The notes: generated from the sequence alone by a model not told the origin. A DNA stretch of 64,000 nt from Xenorhabdus bovienii (GCF_024721015.1 NZ_JANAIF010000005.1:48765-112764), one strand, 5' to 3'. Counted from the first letter of the stretch, positions 1 to 16,071 are shown. Translations and numbers: made by a program.

Positions 1-254
<254 letters not shown>

Positions 255-265
255 GGAGCTAAATA

Positions 266-841
266 ATGCGGCTATTTTCTCTATTAATAGTATTTTGCAG
301 TGCAATGTTATTGCAGGGATGTATTGGTGCCGCCGTCGTGGGTTCTGCCGCGATTGCGACAAAAGCGGGTAGTGATCCCCGGTCAATTGGTCAACAGGTT
401 GACGATGGCACTCTGGAAGCCCGCGTCAGTAATGCCATCAGCAAAGATCCACAAATTAAGGCACAAGCCCGCATAATTGTGACTGTTTATCAGGGTAGAG
501 TGCTGCTAACTGGACAAAGCCCGGATCTGCAACTGGGTGATCGGGCAAAACAGCTCGCCTCAAAGGTCGAAGGCACTGAAGCGGTATATAACGAAGTCCG
601 TCAAGGTAATCCTGTTGACCTGGGTACGGCCTCTGTAGACACTTGGCTGACAACCAAAGTACGTTCCAAGATTTTAGCCAGTGATTCAGTGAAGTCATCG
701 AATATCAAGGTCGTCACTGAAAATGGTGAAGTCTTTTTGTTTGGTATTGTCACCAGACAGGAAGGTACAGATGCTGCGAAGATAGCCAGTGAAACCAGCG
801 GTGTTAAGCGCGTGACAACGGCATTCACTTATCTCAATTGA
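266..841 (+). CDS. dolP: Outer-membrane lipoprotein DolP (YraP)
   Basis: A 191-residue lipoprotein. The signal peptide ends in the lipobox LLQGC, so Cys19 would be lipidated and the protein anchored in the outer membrane. Two BON domains follow at about residues 47-115 and 125-190, the standard DolP architecture. In E. coli DolP binds anionic phospholipid, localises to the division site, supports outer-membrane integrity and affects BAM activity. An AAGGAG ribosome site at 253-258 overlaps the diaA stop codon. In E. coli the next genes differ; here dolP is followed by a terminator and the convergent mtgA, so this is a rearrangement boundary. Confidence 0.92.
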   Translation: MRLFSLLIVFCSAMLLQGCIGAAVVGSAAIATKAGSDPRSIGQQVDDGTLEARVSNAISKDPQIKAQARIIVTVYQGRVLLTGQSPDLQLGDRAKQLASKVEGTEAVYNEVRQGNPVDLGTASVDTWLTTKVRSKILASDSVKSSNIKVVTENGEVFLFGIVTRQEGTDAAKIASETSGVKRVTTAFTYLN

Positions 842-869
842 GATCCCGTTGAACATCAACTGTACGTAT

Positions 870-899
870 AGCGGCACAAGTCAGTGCCGCTTTTATTTG
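870..899 (+). terminator. Terminator after dolP
   Basis: An 8-bp perfect stem (870-877 with 884-891) and six-base loop is followed by TTTATTTG on the plus strand, a good rho-independent signal for diaA-dolP, facing the convergent mtgA. Confidence 0.75.
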
Positions 900-921
900 A
901 GCATCTCATTGCTATCTCAAT

Positions 922-1629
922 TTATTTTGTTTCAGATAACTTTCTCCCCCCTAGCAGCCGCATTTGCCGCAAAATCCACTGCTGACGCTGCAACAAGTAA
1001 GCTGAAGGCGCATCAACTTTATAACGATGAGGATTGGGTAACACCGCTGCCAGTAATGCCGCTTCAGAGGCAGTCAAACGATTGGCCGATTTACCAAAAT
1101 AATGCCGTGCCGCCTCTTCCACACCAAAAATGCCATGACCAAATTCAGCAATATTGAGATAGACCGTCAAAATACGTTTCTTTGACCATAACAATTCCAA
1201 AACAACGGCCATCCCTGCTTCCAATCCCTTTCTCACCCAACTGCGCCCTTCCCACAAGAACAAATTCTTGGCGGTTTGCTGGGTAATAGTGGAAGCGCCA
1301 CGTATCCGCTTCTGAAATTTTTTATTATGTGCCATCGCCGTTTCGATAGCCTCAAAATCCAATCCCCAATGTTTTGGAAACTTTTGATCTTCGGCCGCAA
1401 TGACGGCTAATGTCATATAAGGTGAAATTTGATTCTGATCCATCCATGAGGAACGGGAAACATAAGATAAATTAATTGACATTAAGGCGCTAATTTGACG
1501 CTCTGCCATTACCATAGAAAACGGCACCGGCAGAAACGAAAACAAAATTACAGCAACGAACCACAGAATTGTGATCGTAAGCACAATTTTTTTCAACCAG
1601 GGCCACAATATTGAAAAAGGATTTTTCAT
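922..1629 (-). CDS. mtgA: Monofunctional peptidoglycan glycosyltransferase MtgA
   Basis: A GT51 family transglycosylase that polymerises lipid II into glycan strands without a transpeptidase domain. One N-terminal membrane helix anchors it (roughly residues 13-35). The catalytic glutamate is in the AAEDQKF motif at about residue 80, and the second conserved block [14 protein letters not shown] follows about 30 residues later. Length is about 235 residues, close to E. coli (242). I chose ATG at 1629, five bases after the elbB stop; a TTG at 1641 would add four residues and overlap elbB. The elbB-mtgA pair is kept as in E. coli and is probably translated as one unit. Confidence 0.92.
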   Translation of the reverse strand: MKNPFSILWPWLKKIVLTITILWFVAVILFSFLPVPFSMVMAERQISALMSINLSYVSRSSWMDQNQISPYMTLAVIAAEDQKFPKHWGLDFEAIETAMAHNKKFQKRIRGASTITQQTAKNLFLWEGRSWVRKGLEAGMAVVLELLWSKKRILTVYLNIAEFGHGIFGVEEAARHYFGKSANRLTASEAALLAAVLPNPHRYKVDAPSAYLLQRQQWILRQMRLLGGRKLSETK

Positions 1630-1633
1630 CCGA

Positions 1634-2287
1634 TTACTCAATCATTTCCAATATTTTGCGAACCAATTTATCAATTCCTTGTTCAGCCTGAGATAGAGAT
1701 TCCGCAAGCATATAGGCTGGAGTTGTTACAATTTTGTTTTTAAAATCAATAACAATGTCATCAACTGGGCACTCAATGTGAATTCCTCCCATTGCCTCTA
1801 TTTGTGCCGCAGTTTCTGGGTCATTACCGATGGTTACTTTTATCGGCCTGCCTAATATTTTAGCTACCATGACGGGAGCAATGCACATGAACCCCATAGG
1901 TTTACCCTGCTGATGCATAGAACGCACTATACTTAATAAATCTTTATTTATTTCACATTCTGATCCTTTAAATGCGAAATTACACAAATTCTTAGCGACG
2001 CCAAAACCACCAGGAATAATCAGCGCATCCAAGGTATTAATATCAACCTGAGATAAAGGCTGGATATTTCCGCGTGTTATTCGAGCAGACTCCTGCATTA
2101 TGTGGCGAGTTTCTTTTTCCTCCTTTCCATTAAGGTGATTAATTACATGATGTTGTAATTCATCAGGTGAAAAAAAAGACACTTTAGCACCCAAGCGACT
2201 TAAAGAGAGCATAGTCAGGACTGATTCGTGAATTTCACTTCCGTCATAGACTCCGCATCCACTTAATATAACTGCAACGCATTTCAT
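1634..2287 (-). CDS. elbB: Glyoxalase ElbB, DJ-1/PfpI-like
   Basis: A 217-residue class I glutamine-amidotransferase-like (DJ-1/PfpI superfamily) protein. The candidate nucleophilic cysteine is in the FMCIAP motif at about residue 134, and the family signature [15 protein letters not shown] is at the N terminus. ElbB (formerly YhbL) has glyoxalase activity in vitro; its physiological role is not settled, and an older literature link to isoprenoid synthesis is weak. The ATG at 2287 was chosen over one four codons upstream because GGAG lies at a proper distance and the product then begins [11 protein letters not shown] as in homologues. It is upstream of mtgA in the same direction. Confidence 0.9.
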   Translation of the reverse strand: MKCVAVILSGCGVYDGSEIHESVLTMLSLSRLGAKVSFFSPDELQHHVINHLNGKEEKETRHIMQESARITRGNIQPLSQVDINTLDALIIPGGFGVAKNLCNFAFKGSECEINKDLLSIVRSMHQQGKPMGFMCIAPVMVAKILGRPIKVTIGNDPETAAQIEAMGGIHIECPVDDIVIDFKNKIVTTPAYMLAESLSQAEQGIDKLVRKILEMIE

Positions 2288-2368
2288 ATTTATCTCCATT
2301 TGTAGTAGATTAATGCTTAACCCCTTAGAGGGTTAAACACCAATCTTCATCACAGATTTTAATGAATC

Positions 2369-2399
2369 TTGTAACAAAAAATCTTATCTTTGCTATGTT
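2369..2399 (+). promoter_or_regulatory. Putative promoter of arcZ
   Basis: TATGTT at 2394-2399 is a plausible -10 box. TTGTAA at 2369-2374 could serve as -35 but at a long 19-base spacing. Transcription would begin near 2405. In E. coli arcZ transcription is repressed by ArcA; I did not find an unambiguous ArcA box here. Confidence 0.45.
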
Positions 2400-2405
2400 G
2401 GTACC

Positions 2406-2533
2406 TGTGTTCAGTACGGAAGAATTTTTTAACTACTCGCGCTGAAAATAAATTTTAGATAAGCGGGTAGACAAGTTTCCCTGGTGTTGGCGCAGTATTC
2501 GCGCACCCCAACTTCGGTTGGGGTTATTTTTTT
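2406..2533 (+). ncRNA. arcZ: Small regulatory RNA ArcZ (RyhA/SraH)
   Basis: The plus strand between elbB and arcB carries the conserved 3' half of ArcZ: the core CCCTGGTGTTGGCGCAG at 2479-2495 and then TATTCGCGCACCCC, identical to my memory of the E. coli RNA. It ends in a 7-bp stem with a TTCG loop (2506-2523) and a T-rich tail. ArcZ is an Hfq-dependent sRNA that activates rpoS translation and represses motility and other genes; the processed 3' fragment is the active form. The 5' part has diverged strongly. The RNA is convergent with arcB and its terminator tail overlaps the arcB stop codon, as in E. coli, where ArcZ and ArcB/ArcA form a feedback loop. The 5' end is estimated. Confidence 0.9.
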
Positions 2534-4860
2534 GTAGCGTCAGTTAACCAGTTTCTCAATGTTTCCGTATCACTTCTCCATTCCAATTTTAACTCATCCA
2601 CCCATTCTTGAACGTTATCCCACCATGCAGGTAAATCAGGTGATTGAATCTGCTGTGCCAATTGCTGTAAGTGACGTAATCCAACAGAACCCGCCGCTCC
2701 CTTGATTTTATGGGCCTCCTCCGTGATCCCTTTCTGATCCCTCGCGGTCATGTTTGAATCCAACAAGGCAAGATAACTTGGCATCATGGTTTCAAACATT
2801 TTCAGGTTATCAGCAATCATTTTTGGCCCGACCAAATCGATATATTGATTGAGCATCTCTGTATCAAGTAAATCTTCGTTCTTCTTCACAACCTTTGTCT
2901 CCTGTAATGTCTGTTCAGGCTTAGGCGCCTTACCCCAGAATTTCTCCATCACGGCGGTTAACTCCTTGACAGAGAGCGGCTTACTGAGCACATCATCCAT
3001 TCCCACATCAAGATATTCTCTTTTATCCTTCAACACATTGGCAGTCAACGCAACCAATGGAGGAAGTGACTGACTTGGATAGCGCTGGTGTAATTGACGG
3101 GCAATATCCAGCCCAGTCATATCCGGCAACTGAATATCAAGTAACACTAAGTCATATTCATCAGGATCAAACATCATCAATGCGTCATGACCATTCATGG
3201 CAACATCGACGCTATTTCCCAATTTCTCCAGAACGGAGCGGGCAACAATAACGTTCAGTTCAATATCTTCAACCAACAGGATGTTGAGTGCAGGCAATGG
3301 CAATTCGCTCTCTTCTTGTCCTTCTGATTTTTCATCAACAGCAGGGGCAACAATAGACAATGTAAAACAGGAGCCTTGATCCACTGTGCTTTCCACGACA
3401 ATATCTCCCCCCATACTTTGGGCAAGGCGTTTAGAGACGGCAAGCCCGATACCGGTTCCGGTTGCCGGGCGCCCACCCGCACTGTCTGTTACCTGATAAT
3501 ACATGGCGAAAATTTTTTCCAACTCACTAGAAGGAATGCCAATTCCGGAATCGGTGACTTCAAATAACAGCCGCTCGCCTCCTTCACGCCAGATACGAAC
3601 CCGAATCTCGCCTTTCTGAGTAAATTTCACGGCATTGCCGATCAGGTTCCACAAGATTTGCCGCAAACGGGTGCCATCAGTCAAAATTTTGGCGGGCAAT
3701 GGTAATTCCGGTTCCAGTACAAACCGAATGCCTTTCGGCTGCGCCAGTAGCCCTGACAGGTTTTCCAAATCAGCCATAAAGCCCGTGAAGTCAATCTGCT
3801 GGTTATCAAGCTGGACTTTACGGCGCTCAATTTTATCCAACTCAATAATATCATTGAAAATATTACCAAGAGTGATAGCACTGACATGGATAGTTTTCAG
3901 ATATTTACACTGTTCTGGCGTCAGATCAGTGTCCATCAGGATGCGACTCAGACCAACAATGCCATTCAAAGGCGTACGAAGCTCATGGCTAATCGTTGAG
4001 ATAAAGGTCGTCTTATCCCTGCTGGCATTCTCCAACGCGTCCTGGTAGCGTTTACGTTCCGTTATATCGCGCCCAAACCCCATCAGACCGTGCCTTTTCC
4101 CAACGCGATCATAAAAAGGAACTTTTCTGAGTTCAAAACAGGCTTTACGTGCATCGGGATAAACCAACCACTGTTCGTAAGTCAACGATACATTGTGACG
4201 AAACACTTTTTCATCGGTTTCCATCACCTTACTGGCGACTTCTTTGTCGTAAACCTCCGTCGGTGTCAGGCCGATAAGTTGTTTTTCACTTTTGCCCGTC
4301 AGCAGTTCCATCGCACGGTTACAACCGGAAAATTCATTGTCTTCATTACGGTAATAAACCAAGTCGGGAGAAGCATCAAGAAATGAACGCAGCAGAATCG
4401 ATTGCTGCTCAAGTGCACTCTGGGTTTTTTCACGCTGTTCCATTTCCGACTTTAATTTATCCAACAGTACCAGATGCGTTTTTTCTGCTTTTTCTCTGTC
4501 ATTGATTTCATGATTTAATTGAGCAATATTTTCTTTAAGTTGCAGGTTCAATTTGGCATCCCGCTGACGCATTTCCTCCAGTTTTGCGACCAGGCTGGAT
4601 AAACGTTGGCGGGATTCTTCAAGTTGCTCCACCACGATGGAAAGAAAATAAACCGCCCAAGGCGTGATCAATAAACCAAAAAAGATGGAACCAATTAAAT
4701 CAGTTCGTTGTACTTCTCCACGCCAGTGTAAAGTGATTGCTATCTGTATCACCATCGCAAGGATAATGAGAACAGATGCAAGCAGTAACGAAAAACGCAC
4801 CAGCCCTAATTTCATCATCAAATCGACATAATACTGGGCAAATCTCCTGATCCGCTTCAT
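2524..4860 (-). CDS. arcB: Aerobic respiration sensor histidine kinase ArcB
   Basis: A 778-residue tripartite hybrid kinase, the same length as E. coli ArcB. Two membrane helices lie at about residues 23-46 and 58-77, then a coiled coil, then a PAS domain (about 153-275) with redox cysteines Cys180 and Cys241 at the E. coli positions. The transmitter domain has His292 in STISHELRTPLNG and an ATPase region. The receiver has phospho-acceptor Asp575 and the Hpt domain has His717 in EAHKIKGAAGS. It senses quinone redox state and phosphorylates ArcA. Start ATG at 4860 has GGAG upstream and gives MKRIRR; an upstream in-frame start would add seven residues. Confidence 0.97.
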   Translation of the reverse strand: MKRIRRFAQYYVDLMMKLGLVRFSLLLASVLIILAMVIQIAITLHWRGEVQRTDLIGSIFFGLLITPWAVYFLSIVVEQLEESRQRLSSLVAKLEEMRQRDAKLNLQLKENIAQLNHEINDREKAEKTHLVLLDKLKSEMEQREKTQSALEQQSILLRSFLDASPDLVYYRNEDNEFSGCNRAMELLTGKSEKQLIGLTPTEVYDKEVASKVMETDEKVFRHNVSLTYEQWLVYPDARKACFELRKVPFYDRVGKRHGLMGFGRDITERKRYQDALENASRDKTTFISTISHELRTPLNGIVGLSRILMDTDLTPEQCKYLKTIHVSAITLGNIFNDIIELDKIERRKVQLDNQQIDFTGFMADLENLSGLLAQPKGIRFVLEPELPLPAKILTDGTRLRQILWNLIGNAVKFTQKGEIRVRIWREGGERLLFEVTDSGIGIPSSELEKIFAMYYQVTDSAGGRPATGTGIGLAVSKRLAQSMGGDIVVESTVDQGSCFTLSIVAPAVDEKSEGQEESELPLPALNILLVEDIELNVIVARSVLEKLGNSVDVAMNGHDALMMFDPDEYDLVLLDIQLPDMTGLDIARQLHQRYPSQSLPPLVALTANVLKDKREYLDVGMDDVLSKPLSVKELTAVMEKFWGKAPKPEQTLQETKVVKKNEDLLDTEMLNQYIDLVGPKMIADNLKMFETMMPSYLALLDSNMTARDQKGITEEAHKIKGAAGSVGLRHLQQLAQQIQSPDLPAWWDNVQEWVDELKLEWRSDTETLRNWLTDATKK

Positions 4861-5142
4861 AACAACTCCAAGTAAAATCACCAGATTGAATCATAACGTA
4901 AAACAAACTCAACTTTGTTGAGGGATATCACCCCAACACCCACAAGAATAAATAGTCATAAAAATAGAATAATTAATCGATATTTATTTTAAAAATTATT
5001 TTAGAACAAAAAGCAATCAATTATTTATTCTCAGTCAACATAAAATACACAACTTAATTCCATTAAATAAAATTAATTAAGATTAAAATATCGCAATAAT
5101 ACATTTTAAAAGAATATTTAAAATAAATATTATGCAGTATTT

Positions 5143-5158
5143 AGTGATATAGCTCACA
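5143..5158. promoter_or_regulatory. Candidate CRP binding site upstream of gltB
   Basis: AGTGA-TATAGC-TCACA matches the CRP consensus TGTGA-N6-TCACA at nine of ten core positions. E. coli gltBD is regulated by CRP, Lrp and IHF, so the location about 360 bases before the gltB start is reasonable. Binding is an inference. Confidence 0.5.
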
Positions 5159-5244
5159 ACATCTCAGATTAATGATCTCAGTCACAAAATACAAAATGAC
5201 GATTATTTTTATTTTAATTCAAATAGATATAATTATTCCTGTTG

Positions 5245-5261
5245 TAAAAAACGCGATCTAG
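5245..5261. repeat. 17-base exact intergenic repeat, copy 1
   Basis: TAAAAAACGCGATCTAG lies in the gltB upstream region and matches 18471-18487 exactly over 17 bases. Confidence 0.7.
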
Positions 5262-5516
5262 CACGATTTGACCTGCTCTATTTTTCTCGCTAAGTTGGGA
5301 ATCCACTGAAAATCACTTGTCGGATAATTCTCCGACTCATATTTATGCAGTGTCCTTATGCAGTGACATAACATCATTTTGATTTACCGCTTGTTATTGC
5401 CAATAAAGCAAGTGGTGTTTAGCTGAGGGCGCAAATCAGACGCCTGTAGCAATAATATATACCTATATCACCTTGCGGGTGATGTGAGAGTCGGACAGAC
5501 CTTGGGGAGCTCTACC

Positions 5517-11403
<5,887 letters not shown>

Positions 11404-11722
11404 TCCCTACCCACTGTTTCTTCCATTATTTCTCCGGCCTTTTGACCGGAGAAAATTTCAAAAATTTAGAAACGAGTTCACTTTTATCTCTTCTTTACTC
11501 CCATATTAGTTGTATTTTTTTGCTTTATGCGACTATTCTTATAACCTAAAGGTAAATATTCCGATTTAATCTACTGTGTTAATACAGCAAAAAATCTTAT
11601 TTCTTTTCTCAAAGAGAAGACGATTTTTTAGTGCAATTAGTTAAACGATATCCAAACAAAGATTAAATAATAGTTAATTAATTAAATAATAACTATTAAT
11701 TGACAATGACTGGAAGAAATAG
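11404..11722. other. AT-rich gap after gltD
   Basis: About 320 bases. The first part holds the gltBD terminator hairpin. The rest is AT-rich and presumably includes the promoter for the small exported protein at 11723. No gltF relative, other gene or RNA was recognised. Confidence 0.6.
11429..11454 (+). terminator. Terminator after gltBD
   Basis: A 9-bp stem (TTTCTCCGG at 11429-11437 with CCGGAGAAA at 11446-11454) around an eight-base loop lies just after the gltD stop. The downstream tract is only partly T-rich, so it is a moderate rho-independent terminator. Confidence 0.6.
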
Positions 11723-12229
11723 ATGCGCTTACTCACACAGATACTTTTATTCTCTTTCATATCCTTAATGAGCTCACCCTCAATTGCTCATTTATCGACA
11801 CAAGCGGAAATCCTGCAACAAGTGCGAGAAAGAGGTGTAAATGCCGTTGTTGCGGAATTAGGAGAAAGTAGAAAAAGGGATGAAATCGCCTATAACATTA
11901 CAACAGGTGAAAGTCAGTGGCTGAGAGTTGCATTTACGCTATCCCCCAATATGCATTCCGAATTTTCGAAACAACTTCTTTGCTCTTTATCTTTTGCCTT
12001 AATTAATAACCCTGTAGAAGTCTTATCGCTGTCGAAAAAATATAATTCATTCTCATCAGATCAGATCTGCGATATACCGCCAACTTTAAAAGGCTTGGAC
12101 GAAAGGACAAGTTTTATTGAAAAGCTGTCTAACAGCCTGAATGCAGCCAGAAAATCTAATTCCGGAAAAAATAATGAAAATATAGAAAATTGCCTGTGGA
12201 GACTATGGAGACTAGCTCAAACTTTATAG
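11723..12229 (+). CDS. Exported hypothetical protein
   Basis: A 168-residue protein I do not recognise. Residues 1-22 form a clear Sec signal peptide (basic start, hydrophobic core, likely cleavage after SIA), so the mature protein of about 146 residues is probably periplasmic. It has three cysteines after the signal (LLCSL, QICDI, ENCLW), a possible disulfide. The upstream region is AT-rich, and a strong bidirectional terminator separates it from sspB. It stands alone between two core operons (gltBD and sspAB), a place where E. coli carries other genes, which suggests a lineage-specific insertion. It could be an envelope-stress, inhibitor or immunity-type protein, but nothing in the sequence shows this. 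Confidence 0.7.
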   Translation: MRLLTQILLFSFISLMSSPSIAHLSTQAEILQQVRERGVNAVVAELGESRKRDEIAYNITTGESQWLRVAFTLSPNMHSEFSKQLLCSLSFALINNPVEVLSLSKKYNSFSSDQICDIPPTLKGLDERTSFIEKLSNSLNAARKSNSGKNNENIENCLWRLWRLAQTL

Positions 12230-12276
12230 TACATTTTTGATTCCCAGACGAGTGCCTCTATAAAAGCGGGTACCAC

Positions 12277-12316
12277 TAAAAATAATAAAGGAGACCAAAA
12301 TCTCCTTTATTTTCTA
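12277..12316. terminator. Bidirectional terminator between orphan gene and sspB
   Basis: An 11-bp perfect stem (12284-12294 with 12301-12311) with a six-base loop is flanked by T-rich sequence on the plus side and A-rich sequence on the other, so it can end both convergent transcripts. Confidence 0.8.
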
Positions 12317-12342
12317 TATTGTAACTGTACCTAGTTGCCTGT

Positions 12343-12825
12343 TTATTTTACAACACGCAAAGTTGGACGACCTTTTGGAGGTTGAGGGGGTTCGTCATCC
12401 GATGAACCATTATCACGAGCAATTTTAGCGTCACTGATAAGCACCAGATTATCCGCTATAGGAGCATCCGAATCTTCCGGTTCGAAACCTACCTTATAGG
12501 CAGATTCCGGCTCAAACATCATTCCTGCTCCATTTTCACGACCATAAACCGCAATCACTGCCGCCATTGGAACAGAGACCTGACGCCCTACACCACCAAA
12601 GCGGGCATTGAACCGAACTTCATCGTTAGTCAATTCCAGATTGCCAACAGCCCTCGGCGAAATATTCAGGATGATTTGCCCATCGTTCGCATATTCCATC
12701 GGGACATTCACCCCATACAGGGTGACATCCACGACAAGATGCGGAGTCATTTCATTATCCAGCAGCCATTCATAATGCGCCCGCAATAAATAAGGACGAC
12801 GTGGAGACATTTGAATCATCTCCAT
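12343..12825 (-). CDS. sspB: ClpXP adaptor SspB (stringent starvation protein B)
   Basis: A 160-residue adaptor that tethers ssrA-tagged and other substrates to ClpXP. The folded substrate-binding domain covers about residues 5-115 with the conserved stretches PRRPYLLRA, HLVVDVT and NDEVRFNARFGG. An acidic, variable linker follows and the C-terminal ClpX-docking peptide ends in PTLRVVK. Compared with E. coli (165 residues) only the linker differs. It lies four bases after sspA in the same operon. The first Met (MEMIQMSPRR) was taken as the start. Confidence 0.96.
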   Translation of the reverse strand: MEMIQMSPRRPYLLRAHYEWLLDNEMTPHLVVDVTLYGVNVPMEYANDGQIILNISPRAVGNLELTNDEVRFNARFGGVGRQVSVPMAAVIAVYGRENGAGMMFEPESAYKVGFEPEDSDAPIADNLVLISDAKIARDNGSSDDEPPQPPKGRPTLRVVK

Positions 12826-12828
12826 AAA

Positions 12829-13470
12829 TTAGCCCCGTGATGGTAAACGCATTTCACGTTCTGCTTCCGTCAGTGAAGCCAAAAATGCGTCACGTTCAAA
12901 TACACGCTGCATATAGACCTGGATATCTTTTGCACCTGACCCAGACAACTCTACACCTAATACAGGCAAACGCCACAGCAGCGGCGAAAGGTAGCAATCC
13001 ACCAGACTAAACTCTTCACTCATGAAGAAAGGCATGTCTCTGAAAATAGGCGCCATGGCCAATAATTCTTCAGCAAGCTGTTTCCGGGCAGCATTGGCTT
13101 CCTGAGTATTCCCTCCCTGAATTTTATACATCAGGGAATACCAGTTTTTTTCAATTCTATGCATCATCAAACGGCTGCTACCACGTGCAACCGGATATAC
13201 AGGCATGAGTGGTGGATGTGGAAAACGCTCATCCAGATATTCCATAATGATGCGAGAATCATACAGAGTCAATTCACGATCAACGAGAGTAGGAACCGTC
13301 TGATAAGGATTCAGATCAATTAAATCCTGAGGCAAATTGCCTGCTTCAACGTGTTCAATCTCAACGCTGACTCCTTTTTCCGCCAGCACAATTCGCACTT
13401 GATGGCTAAAAATGTCGGTCGAGCCGGAAAACAGAGTCATTACCGAACGTTTGTTGGCAGCGACAGCCAT
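12829..13470 (-). CDS. sspA: Stringent starvation protein A SspA
   Basis: A 213-residue GST-fold protein that binds RNA polymerase and is needed for acid tolerance and for late phage P1 transcription in E. coli; it also lowers H-NS levels in stationary phase. The N-terminal thioredoxin-like half contains VPTLVDRELTLYDSRIIMEYLDE, and the C-terminal helical half contains the surface-exposed conserved patch around PHPPLMPVYPVARG. The ATG at 13470 with GGAGG upstream gives MAVAANKRSVM as in E. coli; an in-frame start four codons upstream is less likely. In E. coli it follows rplM-rpsI in the same way. Confidence 0.96.
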   Translation of the reverse strand: MAVAANKRSVMTLFSGSTDIFSHQVRIVLAEKGVSVEIEHVEAGNLPQDLIDLNPYQTVPTLVDRELTLYDSRIIMEYLDERFPHPPLMPVYPVARGSSRLMMHRIEKNWYSLMYKIQGGNTQEANAARKQLAEELLAMAPIFRDMPFFMSEEFSLVDCYLSPLLWRLPVLGVELSGSGAKDIQVYMQRVFERDAFLASLTEAEREMRLPSRG

Positions 13471-13772
13471 GAAAACCTCCAAGTTTATCTAAACAAAGGA
13501 ACGAACAGCCCTTCAGTGAAAAACGGCTATTCTCGCTCATATTCTCATCCTGTTTCGCACTTATTATCCGAGGGTATATTGAAACCCCTGCCAAATCAGG
13601 CTCATTCATGGATAAGGCAAAAAATTATCACTAGTCTACCAGATTTTGCACATTTTGTGGGGAAGTACATTGAGAATTAATGATGAAATATCAGAATCTA
13701 GTTATTTATTTCTGTAATACGCTAGTTTTTGGGAAAAAAGGCTATTCACCAAAGGAAGGAAAATCAGATGAT

Positions 13773-13803
13773 AAAAAAACCCGCCATATAAATGACGGGT
13801 TTC
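13773..13803 (-). terminator. Terminator after rpsI
   Basis: On the minus strand a hairpin pairing ACCCGTCAT with ATGGCGGGT (with one wobble) is followed by seven T residues (A tract at 13773-13779 on the plus strand), a textbook terminator for rplM-rpsI. Confidence 0.88.
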
Positions 13804-13837
13804 AACTTTAACCCATCGCCACAGCCGTGGCAACAAA

Positions 13838-14233
<396 letters not shown>

Positions 14234-14245
14234 CTATAATCCCGA

Positions 14246-14680
<435 letters not shown>

Positions 14681-14940
14681 TTACCCAATTATAAGTTACA
14701 CGTTGGTGAACACTCGATGTTCAGAAACTGTTTTTGAGGTTCACACGACTTTTGTCCAGCAAACCTACCCCTTCGAATAGCCTATGCCGGCACTAATGCA
14801 AGTTTTTGGGAAAAAAATCTTGCTGTAACGTGGGGTCGCAAGATTATAGAGAAGTCATCATAAAAAATCGACCCCCAATTCAATAATTATCCTGCCAGAT
14901 AACGACAATCTCGATTTTTCTTACGGATCAAAGCCAGATA

Positions 14941-16071
14941 TCAGGGCAAATGAGGAAGTTTCAAATATTCCTCACTCTGCATCTCCTGCAAGCGGGACAG
15001 ACAACGCCGATATTCAAATGTCAGCAATTCCCCTTGATAAATCCGCTCCATCGGCGCTTCAGCATTGATGATGAGTTTTACATGGCGTTCATAGAATTCA
15101 TCCACCAATGCAAGAAAACGCCGAGCTGCGCTTTCATCCAATGCAGTCATAGCTGGCGTATCATGCAGCAGGACAGAATGATAAAGCTTCGACAACGCAA
15201 TGTAATCCAACGGACTGCGGGGATCGTCACACAAGGTTTTGAAATTGATGGCCAGCACCCCGTCAACACTGCTGATGGCAGGCATACTGCGATGGTTAAT
15301 CTCCAATACCGGATTCGGTTCTCCTTTCCGTCCCGCCAGACGCTGAAACATGCGATGCATTTCCTGTCGGTTATCTTCCGATAATGGCGTGAGATAAAGA
15401 TGCGCCTGAGTCAGCGTGCGCAACCGATAATCGATACCCGCATCCACATTCATCACATCGCAGTATTTTTTGATTTGCTCAATGGCTGGCAGGAACCGCG
15501 CGCGCTGCAAGCCATTTCGGTACAATTCATCAGGTGGAATATTTGATGTTGCCACCAAGGCAATTCCTCGCTTAAACAGAGCTTCCAGCAAGGTACCGAG
15601 GATCATGGCATCTGTAATGTCCGAAACAAAAAACTCATCGAAGCAGAGCACATCAGTCTGCGCCTTAAAGCCATCAGCTATCACATCCAAGGGATTTTCG
15701 TGCCCCTGTAAAACGGTTAATTCTTCATGTACCCGCAACATAAAACGATGAAAATGGAGACGTAGTTTTCGGTCGGTTGGCAGGCTCTGGAAAAACATAT
15801 CCATCAACCATGTTTTCCCACGCCCGACGCCGCCCCACATATAAAGCCCCTGAACCGGCCGCTGCTGCTCTGTTGATAAGCCGCCAAATAACCTGCCCAG
15901 TATGCTTTTCAGTCCACTTGAAGGTAAAACATGCTCCGGAGAACGATTACTGAGATCGTGATGCATAATATCCAAGCGGGCAACGGTATTACGCTGCACT
16001 TCATCAGGTTGGTACTGGCCTTCTGACAGTGCAGATTGATAGAGAGACGAAGGTGTAATCGGTAACATCAA
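14941..16071 (-). CDS. zapE: Cell division ATPase ZapE (YhcM)
   Basis: A 376-residue AFG1-like AAA+ ATPase. Walker A is GGVGRGKTW at about residue 80, Walker B is DVLCFDEFFVSD and sensor-like residues follow in LVATSNIPPDELY. ZapE associates with the Z ring under stress or low oxygen and destabilises FtsZ polymers in the presence of ATP. Length and sequence match E. coli (375). It is transcribed away from zapG across a roughly 310-base region. Two ATG codons start the frame, and the first was taken. Confidence 0.94.
   Translation of the reverse strand: MMLPITPSSLYQSALSEGQYQPDEVQRNTVARLDIMHHDLSNRSPEHVLPSSGLKSILGRLFGGLSTEQQRPVQGLYMWGGVGRGKTWLMDMFFQSLPTDRKLRLHFHRFMLRVHEELTVLQGHENPLDVIADGFKAQTDVLCFDEFFVSDITDAMILGTLLEALFKRGIALVATSNIPPDELYRNGLQRARFLPAIEQIKKYCDVMNVDAGIDYRLRTLTQAHLYLTPLSEDNRQEMHRMFQRLAGRKGEPNPVLEINHRSMPAISSVDGVLAINFKTLCDDPRSPLDYIALSKLYHSVLLHDTPAMTALDESAARRFLALVDEFYERHVKLIINAEAPMERIYQGELLTFEYRRCLSRLQEMQSEEYLKLPHLP

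Larger units (their letters stand above)
4861..5516. other. Long AT-rich region between arcB and gltB
   Basis: A divergent intergenic region of about 655 bases that must hold the arcB and gltB promoters. E. coli has yhcC (radical SAM protein) in the corresponding place; no trace of it is visible. Recognisable elements are a CRP-like site (5143-5158), the 17-base repeat TAAAAAACGCGATCTAG at 5245-5261 (second copy at 18471), and a small stem-loop at 5467-5483 just before the gltB ribosome site. No convincing open reading frame is present. Confidence 0.7.
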
